In this document: positions 54,677 to 64,000 of the stretch, in pieces
How the letters are laid out: every line of letters begins with the position of its first letter
Position numbering within the stretch: position 1 is the stretch's first letter
Assembly: GCA_963840535.1 (NCBI GenBank)
Contig: CAWIZJ010000011.1
Location: forward strand, 62,001 to 126,000
Origin: VAZQ01 sp963840535
Lineage (GTDB): Bacteria; Pseudomonadota; Alphaproteobacteria; Rhizobiales; Xanthobacteraceae
Length of the DNA stretch: 64,000 bases
Reading direction: 5' to 3'
Position numbers and translations under genes: made by a program
Notes under the pieces: generated by a model
Database searches by the model: none
The model's input: only the letters and a program-made list of their open reading frames with translations
What the model was told of the DNA's origin: nothing

Positions 54677-55750
54677 TCATTTTTGACGCGGGGCACGCAA
54701 GCCGGCGTGTGGCGGCTTCAGCTCTCCACTGCGCAGCAGCTTGACGGCGGCAATGAGCGAGCGGGCGGCATTCCTCACCTCCTCTTGGAATGCCGTGTCC
54801 TCGTCCAAATCGTCGTGGCTCGTCGCATAAGGTCGCATGTATCCGACGTAAGCGCCGACCTGCGACATGTTACCGGCGTCAATGAGCTCCATGTCGGTGA
54901 GCCAGTTAGCGAGTCCGCTGCGAAGGCCGTCTACGCCCGCTGCATCGCCGTGAACGACGACTGAAAATACGCGGCCGGAAAGGTGACGCGGATAGGCCCA
55001 GCCATCGAGCTCGAGTTTCTTGGCACGCTCGGCATCCTTGCCTTGAGTCGAGGTAGGGTCTGGATTGCCACCATCGGCGCAGACCAGGCGATCGATCATG
55101 AGCTTGAGCGACGACGGTGCCTGATACCAGTTGACCGGGCAGATGATCATGATGCCGTGCGCGGCGACCCACATCGGGTAGATGTCGTTCATCCAGTCGC
55201 CGACCTGTCCCATGGCGTGGTTCGGGTAGCAGGAGCACGGCCAGTGGCAGAGCGGCATCGCGGTCGAGACGCAGGTCTTGCAGGGATGGATCGTGCGGCC
55301 GTATTCCGATGCCAGCCGACTGAGGTCCAAGACTTCGATCTCGAAGTCTGCTTCGCGCACGAAGATCTCGTATGCAATCATGGCGAGGCGCCAGGTCTTC
55401 GATGTTTCACCGGGGCAGGTGTGCTCGCTGCGTGTTGCGCCATTTATCAGCAAGATGCGAGGTGGTGACGACGGGTGCTTCTGTCGCTGCTCGGCGTCCT
55501 GTACTTTTCGGCTGGCTGCGCGCCATTCAATCGACAATTCGTAGTCGGGATCGGCAAAGCCGGGCCCGGCACGCTCTGTTCGAGGGGCCTTGCGATAGTT
55601 GTCATAGGCGTCCCAGGCTGCGTCGGCCAAACGCTCTATTTCCTCTTGCAGCGGAGCGAAGGCCGGATCGTAGAAGCGTTGGCGGAAACGACGCTTGAAT
55701 TCATCCTTGGCCAGGGAAACATCCGGCATTTCCCTGCGGATCCCGGGCAT
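54677..55750 (-). CDS. Flavodoxin-like NADPH-dependent FMN reductase with N-terminal extension
   Basis: 357 residues from MPGIRREMPDVSLAKDEF. The first 110 residues are a charged extension. The flavodoxin-fold core begins RILLINGATRSEHTCPGETSKTWRLAM, the FMN-phosphate loop, and has HPCKTCVSTAMPLCHWPCSCYPNH, a cysteine-rich insertion resembling an iron-sulfur or metal site. ICPVNWYQAPSSLKLMIDRL fits NADPH-dependent FMN reductases. It could supply reduced flavin to the LLM enzyme, but that is only a guess. Confidence 0.8.
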   Translation of the reverse strand: MPGIRREMPDVSLAKDEFKRRFRQRFYDPAFAPLQEEIERLADAAWDAYDNYRKAPRTERAGPGFADPDYELSIEWRAASRKVQDAEQRQKHPSSPPRILLINGATRSEHTCPGETSKTWRLAMIAYEIFVREADFEIEVLDLSRLASEYGRTIHPCKTCVSTAMPLCHWPCSCYPNHAMGQVGDWMNDIYPMWVAAHGIMIICPVNWYQAPSSLKLMIDRLVCADGGNPDPTSTQGKDAERAKKLELDGWAYPRHLSGRVFSVVVHGDAAGVDGLRSGLANWLTDMELIDAGNMSQVGAYVGYMRPYATSHDDLDEDTAFQEEVRNAARSLIAAVKLLRSGELKPPHAGLRAPRQK

Positions 55751-55876
55751 CAAAAAAATCTCTTGTTTAAACGCCGAGGGTATAGGCCCGGCACGATTGT
55801 CACCGGCCAATTGCACATGTCAATCCGAGACGGGACCGGAAGCTCCTCGGCGGCACGGTCTAGACGGAGCGTCCGG

Positions 55877-56857
55877 CTAGCCCACGCGCACCACGATATT
55901 GCCCATTGCACCGCCGGCTTCGACCGCTTCGTGCGCAGCGACGATATCGTCGAGCGTGAAGGTCTGCGCCACGTTGTGGACGAGCTCGCCGCGTTCCAGC
56001 ATCCGGGTGATATCGGCGGTTGCCCGTTCGCGCAGATCTTTCGGCATCAGGTAGACCAGGAAGAACTTCAACGCGATGCTGTTCTGCAGCAGGAACTGGA
56101 ACGGGATCGAAGCCTCCGGTGAGCCGCTGCCATAGATGGCTACCACGCCGTTGGGTGCCAATACCTGCGGCAGGAGCCCGGCGTTGACGGCGAGATCGAC
56201 CTCGATGACGGCATCGACACCGCGATTGCCGGTGATCGACATGACCCGCTCGCCGACATTCTCGCGCTTGTAGTCGATGACGTGATCGGCGCCTGCGCGC
56301 CGTGCGATCGCGGCCTTGGTCGGTGAGCTCACAGTGGTGATGACGTTCATCTTGCGATGCTTGGCGAACTGGATGGCGTAATGGCCGACGGCCCCGGCTC
56401 CGGCGGCAACCAGGACGGTCGAGCCCTCACGGGCGCCGGTGAGGAGCACGCCCTGATAGCCGGTATAGGCGGGAATCCCGAGGCAGGCGCCGGCCTCCAT
56501 GCCGATATTGGCGGGCAGCGGCACCGCCTGCTCGGCGGGCAGGGTGACCGACTCGGCGGCGGTACCGAACGCACGCCGCCATTGCCCGTTCCACACCCAG
56601 ACGCGCTCGCCCACACGAGCCGGCGATACGCCCTCGCCGACGCGGTCGATCTCGCCGGCGCCGTCGCTGTGCGGAATCACGCGTGGAAATGCGATCTTGC
56701 GGGTCAGGCCGGCGCGGCTCTTGACGTCGGAGGGATTGACGCCGGATGCGAGCAAACGGACCCGCACCTCGCCGGGGGCCGGTTCCGGCAACTCGATCTC
56801 GGCTATTTGCAGCACCTCGCGGGCCGCTCCGTTCCGCTCGTAGATGGCTGCGCGCAT
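55877..56857 (-). CDS. NADPH:quinone reductase, zinc-free MDR family (second copy)
   Basis: 326 residues. The N-terminal domain has LLASGVNPSDVKSRAG; the Rossmann motif is VLVAAGAGAVGHYAIQFAKHRKM, with no zinc-site cysteines. It is a different lineage from the enzyme at 1843-2841. Its ATG at 56857 overlaps the recF stop by one base (TGATG), so it is translated with recF. The link with DNA repair is probably positional only. Confidence 0.88.
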   Translation of the reverse strand: MRAAIYERNGAAREVLQIAEIELPEPAPGEVRVRLLASGVNPSDVKSRAGLTRKIAFPRVIPHSDGAGEIDRVGEGVSPARVGERVWVWNGQWRRAFGTAAESVTLPAEQAVPLPANIGMEAGACLGIPAYTGYQGVLLTGAREGSTVLVAAGAGAVGHYAIQFAKHRKMNVITTVSSPTKAAIARRAGADHVIDYKRENVGERVMSITGNRGVDAVIEVDLAVNAGLLPQVLAPNGVVAIYGSGSPEASIPFQFLLQNSIALKFFLVYLMPKDLRERATADITRMLERGELVHNVAQTFTLDDIVAAHEAVEAGGAMGNIVVRVG

Positions 56858-57996
56858 CACTTGCCTCGCTTTCCGATCCGACCCGGGCCTATCAGTAGCA
56901 TGTCGGTCCTCTCCGCGAGTGCGGCAAACGCCGAGGCGTCGGCGCCGGTCATCCAGGTCTGTGCCCCGAGTTGGTCGAGCTCGGCGTAGAGCGCGTCGCG
57001 TCGCGTCGGGTCGAGGTGGGCGATCACCTCGTCGAGCAGCAGCACCGGCGCATACCCCGCCATCTCGGTGAGCAGCCCGGCGTGGGTCAGCACCAGGCCG
57101 ATGAGCAGCGCCTTCTGCTCGCCGGTCGAGGCCTCGGCGGCGGTGATGCCCTTGGCCGCATAGGCGACGGTGAGGTCGCTCAAATGCGGCCCGTCGAGGG
57201 TACGGCCGGCGGCGGCGTCGCGGGCCCGGTTGTCCCTCAGCACCTGCCGATAACGGTCCTCGATGACGACCGCGGGATGAACCGGCACCAGTTTCTCGAG
57301 CCAGCCATCGAGCGCGATCTCGGCGGCCGGAAACGTCGAGGCGTCTCGGCGATCGGCGAGCACCGCCTGAAGGCGGCTCACCGTTTCCACCCGCAGGGCC
57401 GTTACCGAGACCGCGAGCTCTGCAGTCTCGTGCTCGATGGCGTCGAGCCAATGCAGATCGGGACGGGTATCCTCGAGCAGCCGGTTGCGCGAACGCAGCG
57501 CCCGCTCCAGGGCATTGACCCGGCTGCTGTGCTCGGGATCGATCGCGAGCACCAGTCGGTCGAGAAAGCGTCGACGGTCCGAGGCCGGTCCGTTGAACAA
57601 TCCATCCATGGCGGGGATGAGCCAGACGATGCGCAGGTGATCCGCGAAGGCGGCGGCGGAGGAGACCGGCTCGCGGTCGACGCGGCACTTGCGCGTGACC
57701 GGGGCATCCTCCGACGGCGGTTCGATGCCGGTTCCGAGCGTTGCCAGCCCGAGAGCGCCCTCCACGTTTGCCGACACCGCCCAGCCGCCGTCACCTTCCG
57801 AGAACGCGACATCCTCGAGTGTCGCACGCCGCAGCCCGCGTCCCGGCGTGAGAAACGAGATCGCCTCGATCAGATTGGTCTTGCCGGCGCCGTTCGGACC
57901 CACCAGCACCACCGGCCCCGCTCCGACATCGATCTGGGCGGCGTGATAGCTGCGGAAATTGGTCAGGGTCAGTCGGCGAATGCGGGCGGCGGGCAT
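56857..57996 (-). CDS. recF: DNA replication/repair protein RecF
   Basis: 379 residues. Walker A GPNGAGKTN at 33-41, the RecF signature DRRRFLDRLVLAIDPEHSSRV, STGEQKALLIGLVLTHAGLL and Walker B APVLLLDEVIAHLD. It loads RecA at gaps through RecOR. It lies in the dnaA-dnaN-recF arrangement on the minus strand, 100 bases after dnaN, and shares its last base with the next gene. Confidence 0.96.
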   Translation of the reverse strand: MPAARIRRLTLTNFRSYHAAQIDVGAGPVVLVGPNGAGKTNLIEAISFLTPGRGLRRATLEDVAFSEGDGGWAVSANVEGALGLATLGTGIEPPSEDAPVTRKCRVDREPVSSAAAFADHLRIVWLIPAMDGLFNGPASDRRRFLDRLVLAIDPEHSSRVNALERALRSRNRLLEDTRPDLHWLDAIEHETAELAVSVTALRVETVSRLQAVLADRRDASTFPAAEIALDGWLEKLVPVHPAVVIEDRYRQVLRDNRARDAAAGRTLDGPHLSDLTVAYAAKGITAAEASTGEQKALLIGLVLTHAGLLTEMAGYAPVLLLDEVIAHLDPTRRDALYAELDQLGAQTWMTGADASAFAALAERTDMLLIGPGRIGKRGK

Positions 57997-58096
57997 GGGC
58001 GGGCAACGAGCGACCGAGGACGAGGGAAGACCGAGGCGATTGCGCGCGCCACGGGGTCGAGCCGTTCCACCGGGACTGCCGGCGACGCTCCTGTGG

Positions 58097-59215
58097 TCAC
58101 ACCCGCATCGGCATCAGCACGTAGAGCGCGTCCTTGGTGTCGCGGTCCTGGATCAGCGTCGGCGATCCGGGATCGGCGAGCTTCAGCACGGCGGCCTCGC
58201 CATCGAGCTGCGCTGCGATGTCGAGCAGGTAGCGGGAATTGAATCCGATATCGAGCGCCTCGGCGCCGTACTCGACCTCGATCTCCTCGGTCGCGCTGCC
58301 CGAATCCGGATTGGTGACCGACAGCACCAGCTTGCCGTTGGAGATCGACAATTTGACCGCACGGCCCCGATCGCTCGATACGGTGGAGACACGGTCGACC
58401 GCCTGCTCGAATTCCTTCCTGTCGACCGTGAGCTCCTTGTCGTTCCCGAGCGGAATGACACGGGCATAGTCCGGAAACGTGCCATCGACGAGCTTGGATG
58501 TGAGCACGATCTCGCCGAGCGTGAATCGAATCTTGCCCTGCGACAGCTCGACCGCGATTTCCGCCTCGTTATCCTCGATCAGGCGCTGCACCTCGCCAAC
58601 CGTCTTGCGCGGGACGATGATGCCGGGCATGCCTTGGGCGCCGGAAGGCAGCGGAAGCTCGAATTGTGCCAGGCGATGCCCATCGGTCGCGACCCCCCGC
58701 AGCATCGGCGCCTTCGCGGTCCCGGCGGTGTGGAGGTAGATGCCGTTGAGATAATAGCGCGTCTCCTCGGTCGAGATCGCGAACTGCGTCTTGTCGATCA
58801 GGCGCTTGAGGGCCGCGGCGGGCAGGTTGAAGCTGTGGGTCATCTCGCTGGCGGCGAGATCGGGAAAGTCGCTGTCGGGCAGGGTCTGCAGAGTAAAGCG
58901 GGAGCGGCCGGCGCGGATCGCCAATATTGCACGCTCACCGGAAGCTTCGATCACGATCTGGGAGCCTTCGGGAAGCTTGCGCACGATCTCGTAGAACATG
59001 TGCGCGGGTACCGTGGTAGCCCCGCCCGCTGCTCCCTCGGCCGCGATCGCCTCAGTGACCTCGAGATCGAGATCGGTGGCCTTGAAAGCAAGCTTCGCGC
59101 GATCCGCCTTGATCAGCACGTTGGCGAGAATCGGAATCGTGTTGCGGCGCTCGACTACGCGGTGGACGTGGCTGAGCGATCTCAACAGGGCGGCGCGCTC
59201 GACGGTGACCTTCAT
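58097..59215 (-). CDS. dnaN: DNA polymerase III beta sliding clamp
   Basis: 372 residues from MKVTVERAALLRSLSHVHRVVERRNTIPI. The three clamp domains are readable; FATDGHRLAQFELPLP-type motif (ATDGHRLAQFELPLP) and the C-terminal DALYVLMPMRV are diagnostic. It forms the ring that tethers the replicase. An upstream ATG at 59221 would add two residues (MS). It lies between recF and dnaA; no indels were seen. Confidence 0.97.
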   Translation of the reverse strand: MKVTVERAALLRSLSHVHRVVERRNTIPILANVLIKADRAKLAFKATDLDLEVTEAIAAEGAAGGATTVPAHMFYEIVRKLPEGSQIVIEASGERAILAIRAGRSRFTLQTLPDSDFPDLAASEMTHSFNLPAAALKRLIDKTQFAISTEETRYYLNGIYLHTAGTAKAPMLRGVATDGHRLAQFELPLPSGAQGMPGIIVPRKTVGEVQRLIEDNEAEIAVELSQGKIRFTLGEIVLTSKLVDGTFPDYARVIPLGNDKELTVDRKEFEQAVDRVSTVSSDRGRAVKLSISNGKLVLSVTNPDSGSATEEIEVEYGAEALDIGFNSRYLLDIAAQLDGEAAVLKLADPGSPTLIQDRDTKDALYVLMPMRV

Positions 59216-59438
59216 GCTCATCTCGCCTGATGGCGTCGGGCTCCAGGGGGCCAAGAAAGTGGCGCGTGCGAGCGGTTTTCGCAAGGGGACTGCCGCCGAG
59301 GCAACCACTTACCCAAGGAATTCGCCCGCAGCTTCGGGCTGGAGCGCCGGAGAGGGGGGCGGCGCCAGACGGAATCGATGCCTCGCCCTCTGCAGGAACG
59401 GCTGGAACGCGGTCCTCGAGGTGGCCGAGCGCGCCGCT

Positions 59439-60867
59439 TCACTCCTGCAACTGTCGCTTCAGCAGCTCGATCTCCTCGGCCAGCGCGCCGTCGGTGCTCA
59501 CGAGATTCTCGATCTTGCGCACGGCGTGCAGCACCGTGGTGTGGTCGCGGCCGCCGAAACGCCGTCCGATCTCCGGCAGCGAGCGCAGCGTGAGCGTCTT
59601 GGCAAGATACATCGCCACCTGTCGTGGGCGCACGACATTGGCGGTCCGCCGTGATGACAAGAGATCGGCGCGGCTCACGTTGTACTGACGGGCGACGACG
59701 CGTTGAATATCCTCGATCTTGACCCGTTTCGGCTCCTGCGGGCGGATCAGGTCGCGCACCTCTCGCTCGGCCATCTCCAGCGTGACCGGCTGGCCGGTTA
59801 GCTTGCTGTGGGCGAGAAGCCGGTTGAGCGCTCCTTCGAGATCGCGCCCGTTGTGGGTCACGGTCTTGGCGATGAAGGTCAGCACCGGCGTTGGAACGTC
59901 GAAAGCGGGATGATGCTGCTTGGCGGCTGCCGCCCGGCACGTGAGGATCTCCAGACGCAGCTCCTCGCCCAGCGATCCCATCTCCACCACCAGCCCACCC
60001 GCGAGCCGCGAGCGCACGCGTTCGTCGAGGCTCTCGAGATCGGAGGGCGGTCGGTCGGCGGCGACCACGACCTGGCGGCCGGCGTCGATCAGCGCGTTGA
60101 GGGTGTGGCAGAACTCGGCCTGGGTCGATTTGCCCTGCAGGAATTGCAGGTCGTCGATCACTAGGACGTCGATCGCCCGCAAGGCTTCCTTGAACGCGAG
60201 TGCATTCTGCGCCCGCAATGCGGACACGAAGCCATACATGAATTTCTCGGCGGTGAGATAGAGCACCTTGCGCACGGAACAGGCATTGCCGGCCCAGGCC
60301 AGCGATTGCAGCAGATGGGTCTTGCCCAGCCCGACGCCGGCATGCACGTAAAGGGGATTGAACATGACGACGTCGTCGTTGCGCGCCTGCGCGACCTGCA
60401 TGGCGGCGGCATGGGCCAGTGTGTTGGAGCGCCCGACCACGAAAGTCTCGAACGTCAGGCGCGGATCGAGCGGGGAGCCGCCGAGCGCTTCGTGCAGGCT
60501 CGAGACGGGTCCCACCGGATGGCGGTGATCGCCGCCACCGTTGACCTTGATCTCGCGGATGTCGCGCGGCGCCGGCTCCGCCGGCTTGGCTTTCTGTGCC
60601 AAGGTGCGAATCACCGATGAGCGCACCATCAGCTCGATGCGCAACAGGGTCGGCCGCTCGGCCTGCCAGCAGGTGAGTACACGCTCGACGTAGTGGGACT
60701 GGATCCAGCTCTTGAGGAAGCGCGTGGGCACCGACAGCCTGACCGATTTCAGCGTCGATGCCATCGAGCTCTATTCGGGCAAACCAGCTCGAATAGACGT
60801 CGTCGCCGACCTCGGCGCGCAGGCGTTCTTTCACGCGCATCCATCGGTCCTGATCCATGCTCGTCAT
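59439..60867 (-). CDS. dnaA: Chromosomal replication initiator protein DnaA (one frameshift)
   Basis: About 475 residues from MTSMDQDRWMRVKERL. The first 40 residues read to GIDAE, then an extra base in a TTT run (plus strand 60747-60749) shifts the frame; from there SVRLSVPTRFLKSWIQSHYVERVL continues. Domain III has Walker A GVGLGKTHLLQS, Walker B VLVIDDLQFLQGK and sensor SRLAGGLVVEM. Domain IV has the DNA-recognition signature GGRDHTTVLHAVRKIE. DnaA opens the origin and regulates its own gene. The shift is one base and the rest is perfect, so consensus error is likely. Confidence 0.93.
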
Positions 60868-61934
60868 TACGGTCGCCTTCCTCGGTCGGCAGAATGGGAC
60901 GGGTGGAACGCGAACAGGACGCGATACTTCCAGATGCCCGACAGGGCCGACGCGAACGATGACAAGAGAGAGAGGATGGGACTGCGGCTGGGCGCCCCGG
61001 TTACGGCACGCAAACGCGGCAACGATCTGCAATCGGCACCCGCGGCGGAGCGGCGGCGCCTCCGCGCCAGCGTCCGGTGATGAAGAGAGCTGGAGGTCCG
61101 TGTTGCGGACAGCCTGCGGCGTTGACCTGGTATCTGGCGACCGGCCTTGCGACAGTCATGGTGCCCCCATGTCATGCCCGATGCAACTCGCAGCGGGCGA
61201 TGTACGATTTAGATCAGGGATGTATTTGGATTCTGCTTATGCCGCTTTGTCACTACAGACTCGATGCCACCAAGTGTTAAACCCAAGTCGATTACGCCGA
61301 ACTCTGACGAAATCGAAAGCGAGACCGCGAAAGATCGGACATATTTCTCCAATCTCCACTTTCGATGGAGTTCGAATTCAACTTTTTACTTGAAAACCAC
61401 CGGCAGTCCGGCGGCGATTTGAAAATAGCACGCTCCGGCCCCCCTGCAACGGTACGCAAGCAGTAACTTTGCGCTATTCGATCGCATGCCTCACCCGCGA
61501 CGCCGGCATGCGGGCCGAGTCGATTGTCATAAAGTTTTGAATTGGCTGACATATTCATTTCGCAGGAGCGGATTGCCAGAGCTTGCACGATTGCTGAAAT
61601 TGCGACCGGGCAATTCGCCGTTGCCCGCCGGTATCCGTCAAAATCTAAGTCCCGCCCGCCACTTTCCCCTTAAACTCTTGTGGGGTAACAGAATTCCGTG
61701 CGAGGAATTGGCGGGTAACCCTCCGCCCGCACGGACGGCCAGCCCGACTCTTTGTGACAATTCGACAACACGCGTGAAGACAGTCGTCGAAGCGAACCGC
61801 ACACTTTAATGTCAGCTCATGTGCGGGCGTGACGCTGTCGCCGATCGCCCGCAAGACAAAGCGCCGACCGACGCTCTCCGCGCTATCCGATCGCGAGGGC
61901 GGGACAAGGACGGGAATTGGAGCCGTATCGGGTG
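60868..61934. other. Large intergenic region between rpsT and dnaA
   Basis: 1.07 kb with no convincing gene on either strand. It is more AT-rich than the flanks, especially 61200-61470 and 61530-61720. It holds the dnaA promoter region. A few GANTC methylation sites are present (near 61229, 61258, 61516 and 61743). No perfect DnaA boxes (TTATCCACA) were found, so I do not call it an origin. An imperfect hairpin is at about 61696-61737. Confidence 0.5.
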
Positions 61935-62201
61935 CTACTTGCCGAGCCCGGCGACCCTGTGGTTCAGGCGGGACACCTTGCGGCTTGCCGCGTTGGGATG
62001 CACCACGCCCTTCTGCGCCGAGCGCATGATCACCGGCTCCGCCTCCTTGAGAGCAGCCAGGGCCTGGGCGCGATCGCCGGATGTGATCGCTTCCTCCACC
62101 TTGCGCAAGAAGCTGCGCATCTTCGTGCGCCGCCCCTTGTTGATTTCGGTGCGCCGCGCAATCTTGCGGGCAGCCTTGCGGGCGGAACTGGTGTTTGCCA
62201 T
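61935..62201 (-). CDS. rpsT: 30S ribosomal protein S20
   Basis: 88 residues from MANTSSARKAARKIARRTEIN, with KTKMRSF-type basic helices (RRTKMRSFLRKVEEAI) and the ending KVSRLNHRVAGLGK. It is an early assembly protein that binds 16S rRNA. It lies directly upstream of dnaA, in the same direction, an arrangement conserved in Hyphomicrobiales. Confidence 0.97.
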   Translation of the reverse strand: MANTSSARKAARKIARRTEINKGRRTKMRSFLRKVEEAITSGDRAQALAALKEAEPVIMRSAQKGVVHPNAASRKVSRLNHRVAGLGK

Positions 62202-62356
62202 GCCTCTAGCTCGTCTGGGCGCGTGCGCGTTCTGATCCTGCCGATATCGCAGAACAAGCGAGCGGCGGCGAAAGCCTCACTGCCCACCTGCCGCTGCTTA
62301 TAGGTGCCTCGACCAGGAGCGTCAATCGACCGTCTACATCGTGTCGATAGCACGCG

Positions 62357-63250
62357 CTAGGCCACCCGTTTTGCACGCACCCCGTCGTATCCGGCCGCGA
62401 CCGATGTCTGGTCGGCTGCCGGGAAGGGGCTCAGCGGCGGCTGCACCCTGGCCCAAGCCGGATCGCGATGGATGTGAGCAAGCAGCGCCTTGACTCCCGC
62501 AACGAGCTGCCTGCCGTCGAAAAGCTTGCGGATCGTGACGGCGGCGTCGAGCGCGCCGGCATCGCTGCTGCGCCAGGCCCGCGCGCAGAGGTCGCAATTG
62601 AGATTGGCAGTTGCCGAGATGCAGCCGGCGAAGATGCCGGCGCGCGCGTCCATCAGCGCCGCTTCGGTCGATGGGAAAACCTTCAAGCGGGGCGAGATGG
62701 CGGCCACCTCGCGTGCGTAGGCCATGTCGCCGGAGGAATCCTTGAGGCCCGCGATGCGTGTGCCGAAGGTCTCGACCAGACGCTTGACCAGCCCGGGATG
62801 CCAGGACAATCCGGACTGGGCGGGAAAGTGGTAGAGATAGATCGGGATCGGTGGCTCGGCGGCGGCGCTGACGATCGTTTCGACATAGGCCACGAGCCCG
62901 TCGTCGGGCACTCCTTTGTAGTAGAACGGCGGCAGCACCAATGCGCCCGCAAAACCGAGGTCGGCGGCATGGCGCGTCAGCGTTACTGCGTCGGCGACCG
63001 CCGCCGCGCCGGTGCCGACCATCAGACGATCGAGCGGCAGCCCCGCATCGCGGTAGGCAGTCATCACGTTCTTGCGCTGCTCGAGGGAGAACGAGGTCGC
63101 CTCGCCGGTCGTACCGAGCACGTTCAATCCGTCGCAGCCATCGGCCAGCAGGAACCGGGCGAGCTTGGTCGAGCGCACGCAATCGGGCGCGCCGTCTTTC
63201 CCGACGGCAGTTGCGATGGCGGCGATCACGCCGTGAAGCTGATTGCTCAT
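62357..63250 (-). CDS. Dihydrodipicolinate synthase/N-acetylneuraminate lyase family protein
   Basis: 297 residues. TIM-barrel class I aldolase: GTTGEATSFSLEQRKNV near the N-terminus (substrate carboxylate loop), catalytic tyrosine in IPIYLYHFP, and Schiff-base lysine in RIAGLKDSSGD. True DapA also has conserved allosteric and catalytic residues that cannot all be confirmed here; many members cleave other 2-keto acids. It lies four bases from the malic enzyme gene and could share its promoter. Confidence 0.85.
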   Translation of the reverse strand: MSNQLHGVIAAIATAVGKDGAPDCVRSTKLARFLLADGCDGLNVLGTTGEATSFSLEQRKNVMTAYRDAGLPLDRLMVGTGAAAVADAVTLTRHAADLGFAGALVLPPFYYKGVPDDGLVAYVETIVSAAAEPPIPIYLYHFPAQSGLSWHPGLVKRLVETFGTRIAGLKDSSGDMAYAREVAAISPRLKVFPSTEAALMDARAGIFAGCISATANLNCDLCARAWRSSDAGALDAAVTIRKLFDGRQLVAGVKALLAHIHRDPAWARVQPPLSPFPAADQTSVAAGYDGVRAKRVA

Positions 63251-63254
63251 GCTG

Positions 63255-64000
63255 TCATCCGCTTACGTTGAATGCCGCGAGCGCGGCCATATTGACGAGC
63301 TGGGCGTCGTTGGCCGAAAGCGGCACGATCTGCACCGGCCGATCGAGCCCCACCAGGATTGGACCGATCACCGTCGCACCGCCCAGTTCCTGCAGCAGCT
63401 TGGTGGAGATCGAGGCGGAATGGAATGCCGGCATGATCAGAACATTGGCTGGCCCCGACAACCGGCAGAATGGATAGGCCTCGCGCTGCTCCATGCTCAG
63501 CGCCACGTCGGCGGCCATGTCACCGTCGTACTCGAAATCGACCCGGCGCTGGTCGAGGATGCGCACGGCGCCCTGCACGTGGGCGGCGCGTTCCCCGGGC
63601 GGATGACCGAAGGTGGAGAACGCCAGCAGCGCGAGCCTCGGCTCGTAGCCGAACCGGCGCGCCACGCCGGCAGCCTCTACGGCGATGTCGGCGAGAATCT
63701 CGGCATTGGGCATTTCCGTCACCGCCGTGTCGGCGACGAGCACCGTACGGCCGCGCGCCAACACCAGCGAAACGCCCATGACCCGGTGGCCGGGCTTGGG
63801 ATCGATGCAATTGCGGACGTCCTCGAGCGCCACCGAGAAATTGCGGGTGACCCCGGTGACCATGGCGTCGGCATCGCCGAGCGCGACCATGCAGGCGGCG
63901 AAATGATTGCGATCCTGGTTCACCAGCCGTTGGCAGTCGCGCTGGAGAAATCCCCGTCGTTGCAATCGCTCGTAGAGATAGGCGGCATAGGCCGCATTGC
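63255..64000 (-). CDS. maeB: NADP-dependent malic enzyme, C-terminal phosphotransacetylase-like domain (partial)
   Basis: The frame continues beyond the right edge, so the N-terminal malic enzyme domain is missing. What remains is the PTA/PTB-like domain fused to the large MaeB enzymes: MVALGDADAMVTGVTRNF, ALVLADTAVTE-like VLVADTAVTEMPNAEILADIA, and GPANVLIMPAFHSASISTKLLQELGGATVIGPILVG. In alphaproteobacteria this domain senses acetyl-CoA and controls malate decarboxylation. A separate phosphate acetyltransferase is less likely because homologues of this exact type are the MaeB fusion. Confidence 0.85.
   Translation of the reverse strand, partial: NAAYAAYLYERLQRRGFLQRDCQRLVNQDRNHFAACMVALGDADAMVTGVTRNFSVALEDVRNCIDPKPGHRVMGVSLVLARGRTVLVADTAVTEMPNAEILADIAVEAAGVARRFGYEPRLALLAFSTFGHPPGERAAHVQGAVRILDQRRVDFEYDGDMAADVALSMEQREAYPFCRLSGPANVLIMPAFHSASISTKLLQELGGATVIGPILVGLDRPVQIVPLSANDAQLVNMAALAAFNVSG

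Noticed and set aside
60868..61934. Chromosomal origin of replication.
   Set aside because: No perfect DnaA boxes or 13-mer-like repeats were found, and in many alphaproteobacteria the origin lies elsewhere than dnaA.

Overview
The window is a stretch of a high-GC alphaproteobacterial chromosome. The gene content and order (rpsT-dnaA-dnaN-recF with gyrB nearby, tkt-gap-pgk-fba, zapA-6S RNA-5-formyl-THF cyclo-ligase, yebC-ruvCAB-tolQRAB-pal-cpoB-tilS-ftsH, and the DUF1192 / small RNA / rcdA / rpmE cluster) point to the Hyphomicrobiales (Rhizobiales), probably near Bradyrhizobium/Xanthobacteraceae. That placement is inferred from gene order and protein resemblance, not from a tree.

Layout. 1-9 kb: end of a PAS-GGDEF signalling protein, a quinone oxidoreductase, DUF1192, a CtrA box with a small RNA carrying anti-Shine-Dalgarno loops, rcdA, rpmE, an ABC exporter, a GNAT acetyltransferase and a MotA/MotB-like pair. 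9-14 kb: inositol monophosphatase, Sel1-repeat protein, ThiE-like protein, a TctC-type binding protein and an extradiol dioxygenase. 14-21.4 kb: central carbon genes (fba, pgk, gap, tkt) on the minus strand, then DUF4164, zapA, 6S RNA and the folate cyclo-ligase on the plus strand. 21.4-23 kb: a small accessory patch with palindromic repeats and gene remnants. 23-42.3 kb: YmdB-type phosphodiesterase, yebC, LVIVD and monooxygenase genes, a TauE-like transporter, then the DNA-repair (ruvC, ruvA, ruvB) and envelope (tol-pal) block ending in tilS and ftsH. 42.3-51.1 kb: an accessory island between ftsH and gyrB with orphan ABC binding proteins, a broken ArsR gene with its SRPBCC partner, a protease-like protein with no catalytic triad, VapBC, a PUA/EVE-like HNH nuclease, an RraA-LLM pair and a truncated AbiEii-type toxin. 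51.1-64 kb: gyrB, two oxidoreductases, recF, dnaN, dnaA, rpsT, a DapA-family lyase and the start of a malic enzyme gene.

The strongest window-wide observation is the number of single-base indels in genes that should be intact (ABC exporter, tkt, ruvA, tolQ, tolB, cpoB, tilS, HNH, RraA, dnaA). Most lie in two- to four-base homopolymers, and conserved protein sequence continues in the next frame. Because essential genes are hit while ftsH, gyrB, pgk, gap, dnaN and recF are clean, consensus error in the assembly is more likely than gene decay. I annotate such genes over their full span and give the shift positions.
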